A stretch of 43,401 nt of DNA. Origin: Neobacillus sp. (GTDB taxonomy: Bacteria > Bacillota > Bacilli > Bacillales > Cytobacillaceae). Location: the NCBI GenBank assembly GCA_029256785.1, contig JAQSXG010000002.1:1-43401 (forward strand), given 5' to 3'. Under the pieces are notes generated by a model. It had not been told where the DNA came from. It ran no database searches and saw nothing but the letters and a program-made list of their open reading frames with translations. The position numbers and the translations under genes are program-made. This document shows positions 35,434 to 43,401 of the stretch, one piece after another (position 1 is the stretch's first letter; every line of letters starts with the position of its first letter).

Positions 35434-37412
35434 ACAGATTAACCCTCACAAGTCTAACATTAAAAAATTTCAAAGGAATCCCATATTTTGCAATGACTCT
35501 TAATGGTCTTAATACTTCTATATTTGGCGATAACGCAACAGGAAAAACCACTATATTTGATAGCTGTATGTGGCTTTTATTTGACAAAGATAGCCAGAAC
35601 AAAAAGGATTTTGCCATTAAAACCCTTGTCGATGGAAAAGAGCTCCATGGCTTAGAACACGAGGTTGAAGCTACGTTTGATATTAACGGTATTACCCTTA
35701 CTCTTCGTAAGGTTTACATGGAAAAGTGGACTAAAAAGCGTGGTTCAGCAACAGCTGATTTCACAGGTCACGAAACAAAATATTATATCGACGGTGTTCC
35801 TTCCAAGAAAAACGAGTACACAGCGAAAGTCGATTCCATCATCAAAGAGGATATTTTCAAACTACTTACATCACCATCTTACTTTAATGAGCAAGTGAAG
35901 TGGCAAGATCGTCGTAAAACATTGCTAGAAATCTGTGGTGATATATCGGATGCGGAGGTTATCGCCAGTGATAGTTCGCTGTTAGCACTACCAACTATCT
36001 TACAAGGTCGGTCCATTGAAAACCATCGGAAAATCATTGCGGCTCGAAGGACAGAAATTAATAAGGAAATAGAAAAAATACCGGTTCGAATTGATGAAAT
36101 CCAGCGGTCATTGCCTCAGTTGGATGGAGTTGAAAAACAATCACTGGAAGCTGAGATTACTCAACTTAACGGCGATATCGATGAAAAAATGACTTTGATA
36201 AATAATATTCGGAACGGTAGTGCTATTTCTGCCAAACAAAAAGAAATTCAAGAAATCGAAATTTCTATGCTTCAAATTAAACAAGAGCACCAGGCTAACT
36301 CAAACGACAAGGTTTATTCGTTAAAAGCTCGTATCCAAGAAGAAAACTCAAATGTAACAATCCTTGGCTCAAAGATTGAATCAATTAAACAGCGCAAACA
36401 AATGAATGTATACAACATTAACGATTTGAATGATAACAGAGAGCGACTATTAAAAGAATGGCATGAGGTGAACGACAGGGTATTTACCCATGAGTCAGAT
36501 TGTAGTTGCCCTACATGTGGTCAGTCTCTACCAGAAGAACAAGTGCAATCAGCGAAAGATAAAGCGTTAGCTGAATTTAATCGGACGAAATCCGAGCGCC
36601 TAGAATCCATTCAGAAAAAGGGTAAGCAGGCGAAAGAAAAGCTGGATGAAGTGAAAAATGCCAATGACCAACTAGATAAAGAAATTTTAAAAATCGAAGG
36701 TCAATTAAAAGAAAAGAAAGAGCTAGTTACTAAGCTTAAAGGGGAGTTGTCCACAGTCGAAATCACTATTGTGGATATTTTAGAAAATCCTGAATACGCA
36801 ACGAAATTAGAAGAAAAACAGTTGATTGCAGAGGAAATCCTTGAATTAAAAGAAGCGGCTGAACAATCGATTCAATCAATACAGTTTGAAGTTACTGAAT
36901 TAAAAATAAAACGCGATCAACTTCAAGGGGAATTAGGGAAATTCGCGGTGGTATCTCAATCACAGACAAGAATCGTTGAACTAAAAGCACAAGAAAGACA
37001 ACTTGCGGCAGAGTTTGAAAAGTTGGAAGGCGAACTGTACCTAACAGAAGAGTTTATCCGTACCAAGGTGAACTTACTGGAAGAGAAGATTAATAGCAAG
37101 TTCAAATACGCCAAATTCAAGCTATTTTCAGAGCAAATCAACGGTGGGCTAACAGAAGTATGCGAGACGCTTTTCAAAGGCGTGCCATACTCCTCAGGGC
37201 TTAATAATGCGGCGAAAATTAATGTTGGATTAGACATCATTAATACACTTTCCGAACATTACGGTTTCTCAGCTCCAATCTTTGTTGATAACGCGGAAGC
37301 AGTCACGAAATTAATTGATACAAAGGCTCAGGTGGTCAGCCTAATCGTTTCAGAAGCGGATAAGGTACTTAGGGTAGAACAGATAGAAAATAGCTTAGAG
37401 GAGGCAATTTAA
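35430..37412 (+). CDS. SMC/SbcC/Rad50-like ATPase with zinc-hook motif
   Basis: FGDNATGKTTIFDSCMWLLFDKD Walker A; coiled coil with CSCPTCGQSLP hook; IFVDNAEAVTKL distal region. Confidence 0.85.
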   Translation: MNRLTLTSLTLKNFKGIPYFAMTLNGLNTSIFGDNATGKTTIFDSCMWLLFDKDSQNKKDFAIKTLVDGKELHGLEHEVEATFDINGITLTLRKVYMEKWTKKRGSATADFTGHETKYYIDGVPSKKNEYTAKVDSIIKEDIFKLLTSPSYFNEQVKWQDRRKTLLEICGDISDAEVIASDSSLLALPTILQGRSIENHRKIIAARRTEINKEIEKIPVRIDEIQRSLPQLDGVEKQSLEAEITQLNGDIDEKMTLINNIRNGSAISAKQKEIQEIEISMLQIKQEHQANSNDKVYSLKARIQEENSNVTILGSKIESIKQRKQMNVYNINDLNDNRERLLKEWHEVNDRVFTHESDCSCPTCGQSLPEEQVQSAKDKALAEFNRTKSERLESIQKKGKQAKEKLDEVKNANDQLDKEILKIEGQLKEKKELVTKLKGELSTVEITIVDILENPEYATKLEEKQLIAEEILELKEAAEQSIQSIQFEVTELKIKRDQLQGELGKFAVVSQSQTRIVELKAQERQLAAEFEKLEGELYLTEEFIRTKVNLLEEKINSKFKYAKFKLFSEQINGGLTEVCETLFKGVPYSSGLNNAAKINVGLDIINTLSEHYGFSAPIFVDNAEAVTKLIDTKAQVVSLIVSEADKVLRVEQIENSLEEAI

Positions 37413-38308
37413 TGAGTAATCAATTAGCACTAATTAAAAAAGATACGGTTGATATTGTAGCGGCAAAGGTAAAAGAATTTCAGGAAAAGGGAGAGGTTCA
37501 TTTCCCTGCTAACTACAGCCCAGAGAATGCCATGAAATCTGCATGGCTTATCCTGCAAACTATCAAGGATAGAAACCAAAAACCCGCATTAGAGGTTTGT
37601 ACAAGAGACAGTGTTGCGAACGCTCTTTTGGATATGGTTGTTCAAGGGTTGAATCCAGCGAAGAAACAAGGTTATTTCATCGTTTACGGCACCGTACTTG
37701 TGTTTCAAAGATCCTATTTCGGTACGATGGCCGTTACCAAACGTGTAACCGATGCAAAAAACATCGACGCAGCTGTCATTTATGAAGGGGATGAAGTTGA
37801 CTACGAAATAGTTAACGGTCGAATCACCAATCTTACACATAAGCAGAAATTCGGAAACATCAACAAAGACAAAGTAATCGGAGCATATGCAACCATCGTG
37901 ATGGATGATGGTAGCGTTTACCACGAACTAATGACAATTGATGAAATCAGAAAAGCTTGGAGCAAAGCTCAATTTTGGGCAAAGGGGCAATCGGTAGAAA
38001 AAGAGGGAAGTACGCACGATGAATTTAAGGGAGAAATGGCAAAGAAAACAGTTATAAACCGTGCTTGTAAAAAGTTTATGAATTCTTCCGATGATAGTAG
38101 CTTGGTTATGCAGCATGTTAATCGTGCAGATGATGCGGCGGAGGAAGCGCAACTAGAAGAGGAAATTAAAAATAACGCCAATGGCGAGATTATCGATGTG
38201 GAGTTTGAAGAATCACCTAAAGAACCAGCACAAATTGAAAATAACGAACCTCCTCACATCGAAGTACAACAACCACAAATGGAATATGTGGGCGGTCCAG
38301 GGTTTTGA
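37412..38308 (+). CDS. recT: RecT-family single-strand annealing protein
   Basis: TRDSVANALLDMVVQGLNPAKKQGYFIVYGTVLVFQRSYFGTMAV. Confidence 0.92.
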   Translation: MSNQLALIKKDTVDIVAAKVKEFQEKGEVHFPANYSPENAMKSAWLILQTIKDRNQKPALEVCTRDSVANALLDMVVQGLNPAKKQGYFIVYGTVLVFQRSYFGTMAVTKRVTDAKNIDAAVIYEGDEVDYEIVNGRITNLTHKQKFGNINKDKVIGAYATIVMDDGSVYHELMTIDEIRKAWSKAQFWAKGQSVEKEGSTHDEFKGEMAKKTVINRACKKFMNSSDDSSLVMQHVNRADDAAEEAQLEEEIKNNANGEIIDVEFEESPKEPAQIENNEPPHIEVQQPQMEYVGGPGF

Positions 38309-39006
38309 TTGAGATTAAAGCTTTAGCTTCCAGTAGTAAGGGGAACTGTTATCACGTAACGGATGGTAGTACTCCCCTCCTTTTGGAATGTGGGATTGCC
38401 TACAAAGAGATTATGCGTGGTCTTAACTTTCAAGTTTCATCGGTAGCAGGCTGTCTAGTCACCCATGAACATAATGACCATGTGAAAGCGATAAAGGATG
38501 TTATGAAGGCTGGAATCGATGTGTACGCTTCGAAAGGAACATTTGAGTCACTTAGTATTAGCGGACACAGAACGAAGCCTGTAACGGTCAAAGAACAATT
38601 CCGAATAGGTACATGGACCATCTTACCTTTTGAAGTGGAGCACGATGTCAGCGAACCAATTGGATTTCTCTTGGCTAACCAGCAGGGTGAGAAATTACTT
38701 TTTGCTACTGACACGTATTTCATCCGTTACAAGTTTAAAGGGCTTACACACATCATGGTCGAGTGCAATTACAGCCTAGCTATCCTTAATCAAAACGTAG
38801 CCGAGGGGTTTATAGATAAAGGCAGAAAAAAACGACTCATGCGGTCCCATTTCAGCTTGGAGAACGTGAGGGAATTTTTAAAAGCCAATGATTTATCAAA
38901 GGTACAGGAAATTTGGTTGCTGCATCTTTCAGATACAAATTCAGACGCGGATCTATTCAAAAAAGAAATTCAAAAGCTTACCGGGAAAGTTGTTAAAGTA
39001 CCTTAG
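38305..39006 (+). CDS. MBL-fold metallohydrolase
   Basis: ASSSKGNCYHV...VTHEHNDHVKAI (HxHxDH-like)...FATDTYFIRYKF; TTG start. Confidence 0.88.
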   Translation: MIEIKALASSSKGNCYHVTDGSTPLLLECGIAYKEIMRGLNFQVSSVAGCLVTHEHNDHVKAIKDVMKAGIDVYASKGTFESLSISGHRTKPVTVKEQFRIGTWTILPFEVEHDVSEPIGFLLANQQGEKLLFATDTYFIRYKFKGLTHIMVECNYSLAILNQNVAEGFIDKGRKKRLMRSHFSLENVREFLKANDLSKVQEIWLLHLSDTNSDADLFKKEIQKLTGKVVKVP

Positions 39007-39040
39007 ACCCAAAATGCGAAATAAAAAAGGAGTGAAATTT

Positions 39041-39307
39041 ATGTGGATGGTTTGGAGTCACGACAACGGTTTAGTTCTTACAACGGATAACAAGCAAGAA
39101 GCCGAAAAGGTATATGACGAAGAAAAACAATGGTACAAAAACTCATTTGATGATGAATTTACTACAGATGAACACGTTGTATTAGCAAAAATCGAAAAAC
39201 AATTTTATTCAGAAGACACAAAACAGCCTGTTTATGAAGAAGCTGAAGATGGCGAAGAAATTGAAACTGGTGACACGTATTGGGATTGGAAAGAAGATAT
39301 TCTATAG
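39041..39307 (+). CDS. Hypothetical acidic protein
   Basis: MWMVWSHDNGLVLTTDNKQEAEKVYDEEKQWY; SD aaaaaggag. Confidence 0.65.
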   Translation: MWMVWSHDNGLVLTTDNKQEAEKVYDEEKQWYKNSFDDEFTTDEHVVLAKIEKQFYSEDTKQPVYEEAEDGEEIETGDTYWDWKEDIL

Positions 39308-39352
39308 TTCGCTTTACGAAGAAAAACCCTACAGAAAGATGGTGTTTGTACC

Positions 39353-39583
39353 GTGAATTTAGAACAAATGGAAAAACACTTCCTTCAAAAGCAAGAATTA
39401 CTCAAAAATCTTGGTGACGATATGGAGTTTAAAATGATCTTTTCCGTTATTAGATACGCACAGCAACTTCAAGAAGAAAATGATAAATTAACTGTTTTAA
39501 ATCGCCATTATTACAACAAATTCTATAACGGGGACATTGATAAGATGGTGCAGGATTTTAAGTATTTGATGGACAGTAATTGA
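39353..39583 (+). CDS. Hypothetical protein
   Basis: ORF track, GTG start. Confidence 0.55.
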   Translation: MNLEQMEKHFLQKQELLKNLGDDMEFKMIFSVIRYAQQLQEENDKLTVLNRHYYNKFYNGDIDKMVQDFKYLMDSN

Positions 39584-39624
39584 TTAATTCCAGTTGCAAA
39601 CTAACTAAAAATGGAGGAGAAACA

Positions 39625-40122
39625 ATGCCAAATTGGTGTGAAGGTAATTTAAAGGTACGTGGCTCCAAAGAAAATATTAGAAGGTTTTTGTTAGAGGCAT
39701 TTACACCTATTCATCCAATGATTATTCAAGCTCTAAGACCAGACTTGAAAGCCCCAGATGTAAATTTAATTGAGGATGAGTGGTCAATGAGAATTGAGTC
39801 AACAGGGAATGATGGTTTTCATGTGAAAGGAACGCGTAGAAATTTTATTGAAAGTAGCTCCATTGAGTGGGAAATTCGGGATGAAGATGCCGAAACGCAT
39901 GTTTTAGTTATCGAGGATTACAAGGCTGCTTGGGGTATTGATGCTAATCCTTTAGCAGAACTATCAAAAGAATATGGTATTGACCTTAAAATTTATGCCT
40001 TTGAACGTGGCATGGAATTTAACCAAGATATTGAGATTCATAAGGGAACGATTATCAAAAATGATGAGATTCAATTTAAAGACTATCAATGGGAATGTAT
40101 CCAGCCAAATTTAGGAGGTTGA
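39625..40122 (+). CDS. DUF1281/api92-like ferredoxin-like protein
   Basis: MPNWCEGNLKVRGSKENIRRFL ... WGIDANPLAELSKEYGIDLKIYAFERGMEF. Confidence 0.75.
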   Translation: MPNWCEGNLKVRGSKENIRRFLLEAFTPIHPMIIQALRPDLKAPDVNLIEDEWSMRIESTGNDGFHVKGTRRNFIESSSIEWEIRDEDAETHVLVIEDYKAAWGIDANPLAELSKEYGIDLKIYAFERGMEFNQDIEIHKGTIIKNDEIQFKDYQWECIQPNLGG

Positions 40123-40139
40123 AAAACCTCTTTTCTTTT
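40115..40139 (+). terminator. Intrinsic terminator overlapping a stop codon
   Basis: GAGGTT-gaaa-AACCTC followed by TTTTCTTTT. Confidence 0.8.
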
Positions 40140-40209
40140 AGCCGAATGGCGAAATTTGAGGAATGAAACTAATCATAAAAATAAAAGCGGTGCATAGGAG
40201 GAGAAACGA

Positions 40210-40863
40210 ATGAATCAGTTAGTGTTCGTGGAAAAAGGTCATGTTGTCACAGATTCATTAACAGTTGCAGAAGTGTTTGGAAAAAGGCACGACAGAGTGC
40301 TTCAAGATATTCGCGATCTAGGGTGCAGTGAAGAATTTAGAGTCCACAATTTCGTGGAGTCCACTTATGTTAATTCTCAAAATAAAGAGTTGCCAATGTA
40401 TTACGCAAGCAAAAAAGGATTTACTCTTTTGGCCATGGGTTACACCGGGAAAGAGGCAATGAAATTTAAAGAAGCGTATATTGACCAATTTGAACAAATG
40501 GAAGAGGAATTGAAGAAGCCGCGAGTTCTATCCGAAAAAGAACAACTCATGGCATCGATGAAACTCTCACTAGAAACAGCAGAAGAAATAACAATCGTTA
40601 AAACTGAAATAAAAGAGGTACGAGGCATGGTGGAAAATCAAATCACCTTGGATCACGGGGAACAGCGCAGAATCCAAAAGGCAGTCAACAGCAGGGTATA
40701 TGGGTTGGAAAGTGATAAAGAGATTCGTGGAAAGCTATTTAGCGAGCTTCATAGGGAGATTAAAGACCGCTTTGCGGTAACCAGCTACAAAGACATCAAG
40801 CGTAAGGATATGCAGTCAGCTGTCCGCTACATAGAGGCTTGGGTGCCGAGGCGAGTGTCATGA
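40210..40863 (+). CDS. Rha-family antirepressor/regulatory protein with ORF6C-like C-terminus
   Basis: VTDSLTVAEVFGKRHDRVLQDIRDL...YYASKKGFTLLAMGYTGKEAMKFKEAYI. Confidence 0.9.
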   Translation: MNQLVFVEKGHVVTDSLTVAEVFGKRHDRVLQDIRDLGCSEEFRVHNFVESTYVNSQNKELPMYYASKKGFTLLAMGYTGKEAMKFKEAYIDQFEQMEEELKKPRVLSEKEQLMASMKLSLETAEEITIVKTEIKEVRGMVENQITLDHGEQRRIQKAVNSRVYGLESDKEIRGKLFSELHREIKDRFAVTSYKDIKRKDMQSAVRYIEAWVPRRVS

Positions 40864-40952
40864 TACTAGCAGCTTATTTGTTTTCAGTATTTACCTTCAT
40901 TGTCGGGTTCATGCTTGGTGATTTCACAGCGGAAGGGAGGTGCGGTAAGTGA
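40860..40952 (+). CDS. 30-aa membrane microprotein
   Basis: MILAAYLFSVFTFIVGFMLGDFTAEGRCGK; overlaps previous stop. Confidence 0.45.
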   Translation: MILAAYLFSVFTFIVGFMLGDFTAEGRCGK

Positions 40953-41125
40953 AACCAAAACATAGCAAAGTTGATACAAGAGGTCATTTGTGGGTAGCTT
41001 GTTCAGAATGTAATCGTGGTGGTAATGGCGAACAGGATTGTTCCTCAGGATGGAAGATAAAACGAGGTGGCAAAAACGGATGTTTTTTAGGTGTGTTATT
41101 ACCGAAGTTTAATTCAACAAAATAA
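40949..41125 (+). CDS. 58-aa Cys-rich protein
   Basis: GTG start after ggaagggaggtg; CSEC...C...C. Confidence 0.5.
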   Translation: MKPKHSKVDTRGHLWVACSECNRGGNGEQDCSSGWKIKRGGKNGCFLGVLLPKFNSTK

Positions 41126-41127
41126 AC

Positions 41128-41148
41128 CCGATGCTACCAACATCGGGC
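41128..41148 (+). terminator. Stem-loop
   Basis: CCCGATGctaccaaCATCGGG. Confidence 0.55.
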
Positions 41149-41222
41149 CCAATTCAAAAACTAAGCATTATTAGTCTATCACGATTTACGAGATTTATAC
41201 CAAGGAAGTTAATAAATAGGCG

Positions 41223-42098
41223 GTGACCACTTTGCAAGGATGGGTAAGCATCCACAGGAAAATCATGAATAATCCAGTATGGCAGGATTCCAAACTATTG
41301 AAATTGTGGATGCTCTGTCTTCTGGAAGCTTCACATAAAGATCATGAGCAGCTAGTAGGTAAACAAATTATAAAACTTCAACCAGGTCAATTTGTTACAG
41401 GGAGATTTTCCTTGGAAAAATCTTATAACGATGGTGTGAAAAAGAGCGAAAAGGTCCCAGAAAGTACACTTTGGCGGTGGTTAAAGTTTTTAGAAACTAA
41501 TGATTTTCTGAACATCAAATCAACTACTAAATACAGTGTTGTAACAATAAAAAACTGGAATCTTTATCAACCTAATGAGCAACAAATGAACAACAAATGG
41601 ACAGCAAATGAACAACAAGTGAACACAAACAATAATGGTAATAAGGGTAATAATGAAAAGAATTTAAATACTACTACTACGCCAGAGAAATTAATCATGG
41701 ATTTTTGGGATTCAAACGGTTTTGGATTTACTAATACAAGTGCAAAAAATAAATTGCTTATGTTTTTGGATGAAGGGTTAGAGGCAGATGTAATTTTAAG
41801 AGCTTTGGAGATTGCTAGTAATAACAACAAGATTAGTTATGCCTATGTTGAAAAGGTATTAATCGATTGGAGTAAACGTGGCTTAAAGACCATGAAATTA
41901 GTACAAGCAGCAGAGGCGGAGCGTGAGCAACAAAAGAATCAAAAACAAGCGAGATCCGGTTCATATAAAAAACCAATCAGACAAGAGCAAATGCCTGAAT
42001 ATATGGACCAGGAGTATGTCCCGGTACCGGTTGATTCAGATGAAATAGAAACGAAAAAACGCGCAATGGAAGAAAAGCTAAAACAGTTTAGGAAGTGA
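41223..42098 (+). CDS. DnaD-like replication initiation protein
   Basis: GWVSIHRKIMNNPVWQDSKLLKLWMLCLLEAS N-terminal domain; IMDFWDSNGFG...ADVILRALEIASNNNKISYAYVEKVLIDW DnaD/DnaB_2-type C-terminus. Confidence 0.85.
   Translation: MTTLQGWVSIHRKIMNNPVWQDSKLLKLWMLCLLEASHKDHEQLVGKQIIKLQPGQFVTGRFSLEKSYNDGVKKSEKVPESTLWRWLKFLETNDFLNIKSTTKYSVVTIKNWNLYQPNEQQMNNKWTANEQQVNTNNNGNKGNNEKNLNTTTTPEKLIMDFWDSNGFGFTNTSAKNKLLMFLDEGLEADVILRALEIASNNNKISYAYVEKVLIDWSKRGLKTMKLVQAAEAEREQQKNQKQARSGSYKKPIRQEQMPEYMDQEYVPVPVDSDEIETKKRAMEEKLKQFRK
41577..41631. repeat. Tandem 11-bp iterons, candidate replication origin
   Basis: GAGCAACAAAT GAACAACAAAT GGACAGCAAAT GAACAACAAGT GAACACAAACA. Confidence 0.75.
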
Positions 42099-42110
42099 GG
42101 TTGATTCCTT

Positions 42111-42515
42111 TTGAAATTGGGTGACAAAGTAAAACTTTCCAAGGTTTTAGTTAAATCACATGATCATCTACCTGACAATCCTGACTTAATGACACCGGAG
42201 CAAAAAGATAAATGGGAAGATGGCGACCCAATCTGGGTACAAAAACGAATTATCAAAGGATTCGAAAGTGCTAGGGAAGGAATTATTGTCGGCAAAAGAA
42301 GAATTAGCGTTTCAAACCTTTTGGATTGGGTTGAAGGAGATTTCTACATGGGTGTATACAGTGATGTCGGAAAGTTCCAATCGATTGAGACAACTTTCGA
42401 AACAGTTTATCTGGTTGCTTGCGATATGAAAGGTCTTAACTATGTTCGTCCAGGTGATTTAGAAGTTTTAAAGATTGATAGTAACAAACCACCATACATG
42501 GATTTGGATGATTAG
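42111..42515 (+). CDS. Hypothetical protein
   Basis: ORF track, TTG start. Confidence 0.55.
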   Translation: MKLGDKVKLSKVLVKSHDHLPDNPDLMTPEQKDKWEDGDPIWVQKRIIKGFESAREGIIVGKRRISVSNLLDWVEGDFYMGVYSDVGKFQSIETTFETVYLVACDMKGLNYVRPGDLEVLKIDSNKPPYMDLDD

Positions 42516-42526
42516 GAGGAGCGAAC

Positions 42527-42823
42527 GTGGATTTAAAACTACAAAATATCAAAGACCTGTTAGATTGCGCAGATGATAAAGATATTTCTGAGTTATTTGC
42601 TCGAAAGATGTTGTGGTTGATACAAACGGTGGAAAAACAACAGAAGGAAGTTGAACAATATCAGCTCCAAGAAACATTGCTCCTGGAACGCATCAAAAGA
42701 GACACCTTGCAGATTAAAGAAATCAAAGCAAAATGCCGATTCAAATTTGTTGAAAAAATGTTGGAAGAAAATACAAAACTAGCTAAAGAGGTTGCTAGGT
42801 TGAAAGGAGAAGTGCTGGTATGA
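42527..42823 (+). CDS. Hypothetical coiled-coil protein
   Basis: SD aggagg; GTG start. Confidence 0.6.
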   Translation: MDLKLQNIKDLLDCADDKDISELFARKMLWLIQTVEKQQKEVEQYQLQETLLLERIKRDTLQIKEIKAKCRFKFVEKMLEENTKLAKEVARLKGEVLV

Positions 42824-43035
42824 GCGATACTACCACCGTGCTTCATTGTCCGAAATGTAACGAGGTCGGGCATGTGGACAGATTTAAGGACTTAAACATT
42901 TTTGTTCGCATGGAATGTCCGAAATGTAACTTTAGATGGAAAACACTTTCGAAGCGTTGCAAGAAATGCTTTAAGCCGAATGGATTTGCAGTCGAAGGGT
43001 ACTGCTCCAGTTGTTATTCAGAAATGTATCGTTGA
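42820..43035 (+). CDS. Zinc-ribbon protein
   Basis: CPKCNE...CPKCNF...CKKC...CSSC. Confidence 0.7.
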   Translation: MSDTTTVLHCPKCNEVGHVDRFKDLNIFVRMECPKCNFRWKTLSKRCKKCFKPNGFAVEGYCSSCYSEMYR

Positions 43036-43060
43036 CCTAAAAGGCGAAGGAGTGCAATTT

Positions 43061-43309
43061 ATGAAACAACCAAAAATTAAGATTTTCGGTAACGTACACA
43101 AAGTAATGCAAATTGAATTTAACAAAGTTGGCTCGATTGAAAAGATTGTATATCAGGTTGGCGAAGACGTTAATAAGTCAGTGTTTAGAGGAGATACGAT
43201 TATTAATCAATCATTAACAAGTGAGCGTAAAATACAAAAACCAACTCAACATCCGTATCACGATTACTCTTATGCTCCTGATTTGGAACGTTTACTTGTT
43301 ACTACGTAG
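43061..43309 (+). CDS. Hypothetical protein
   Basis: MKQPKIKIFGNVHKVMQIEFNKVGSIEKIVYQVGEDVNKSVFRG; SD gaaggag. Confidence 0.6.
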   Translation: MKQPKIKIFGNVHKVMQIEFNKVGSIEKIVYQVGEDVNKSVFRGDTIINQSLTSERKIQKPTQHPYHDYSYAPDLERLLVTT

Positions 43310-43349
43310 TTCGATGATTATAGCGGTGCTAATAATCGGGTAGGTATTT

Positions 43350-43401
43350 GTATAAACCAACGAGAAAAACAGCGCAGGAGGGAAATCTGAAAGCGTGAGG
43401 T
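43350..43401. repeat. Right copy of terminal direct repeat
   Basis: 51/52 match to 1-52, ending exactly at the window end. Confidence 0.95.

Noticed and set aside
37597-37785. Alternative-frame ORF inside recT
   Set aside because: Fully inside a strongly supported RecT gene; no SD; composition looks like a shadow ORF.
1-43401. CRISPR arrays, tRNA or rRNA genes, transposons
   Set aside because: No regularly spaced repeats, tRNA-like cloverleaf or transposase recognised by eye.

Overview
The window looks like the complete, non-integrated genome (about 43.4 kb) of a temperate phage of a low-GC Firmicute, probably a Bacillaceae. The first and last 52 nt are near-identical direct repeats, and the integrase plus putative attP lie in the interior, so this is a circular, permuted or terminally redundant contig and not an integrated prophage cut at att sites. 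Layout, left to right: replication/nucleotide genes (all-alpha dUTPase, DUF1064-type nuclease, orphan C5 DNA methyltransferase); a sigma-like late regulator; TerS/TerL; portal; Gp49+Tad2-like protein; scaffold; capsid; SGNH-hydrolase fibre; connector/stopper-like protein; lectin-like protein; two large presumptive internal/ejection proteins (322 and 1770 aa). No long-tail module is visible, which suggests a P22-like podovirus plan. Then holin, choline-binding-repeat endolysin, an accessory regulator region, FtsK-like ATPase plus Replic_Relax protein, integrase/attP, a CI/Cro-type switch, a recombination module (zinc-hook ATPase, RecT, MBL hydrolase), a Rha antirepressor, and a DnaD-like initiator with internal iterons. 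Most notable: (1) a tiny reverse-strand hydrophobic ORF with its own SD and terminator, fully covered by a predicted antisense transcript (5135-5376), resembling a type I toxin-antitoxin locus just before terminase; (2) a pseudoknot-capable structured element (4871-4942); (3) a family of 18-bp operators plus a Bacillus-type LexA box upstream of integrase, next to a repressor that appears to lack a cleavable domain; (4) a Tad2-like anti-Thoeris domain fused to Gp49. All calls are by eye from sequence; no searches were run.
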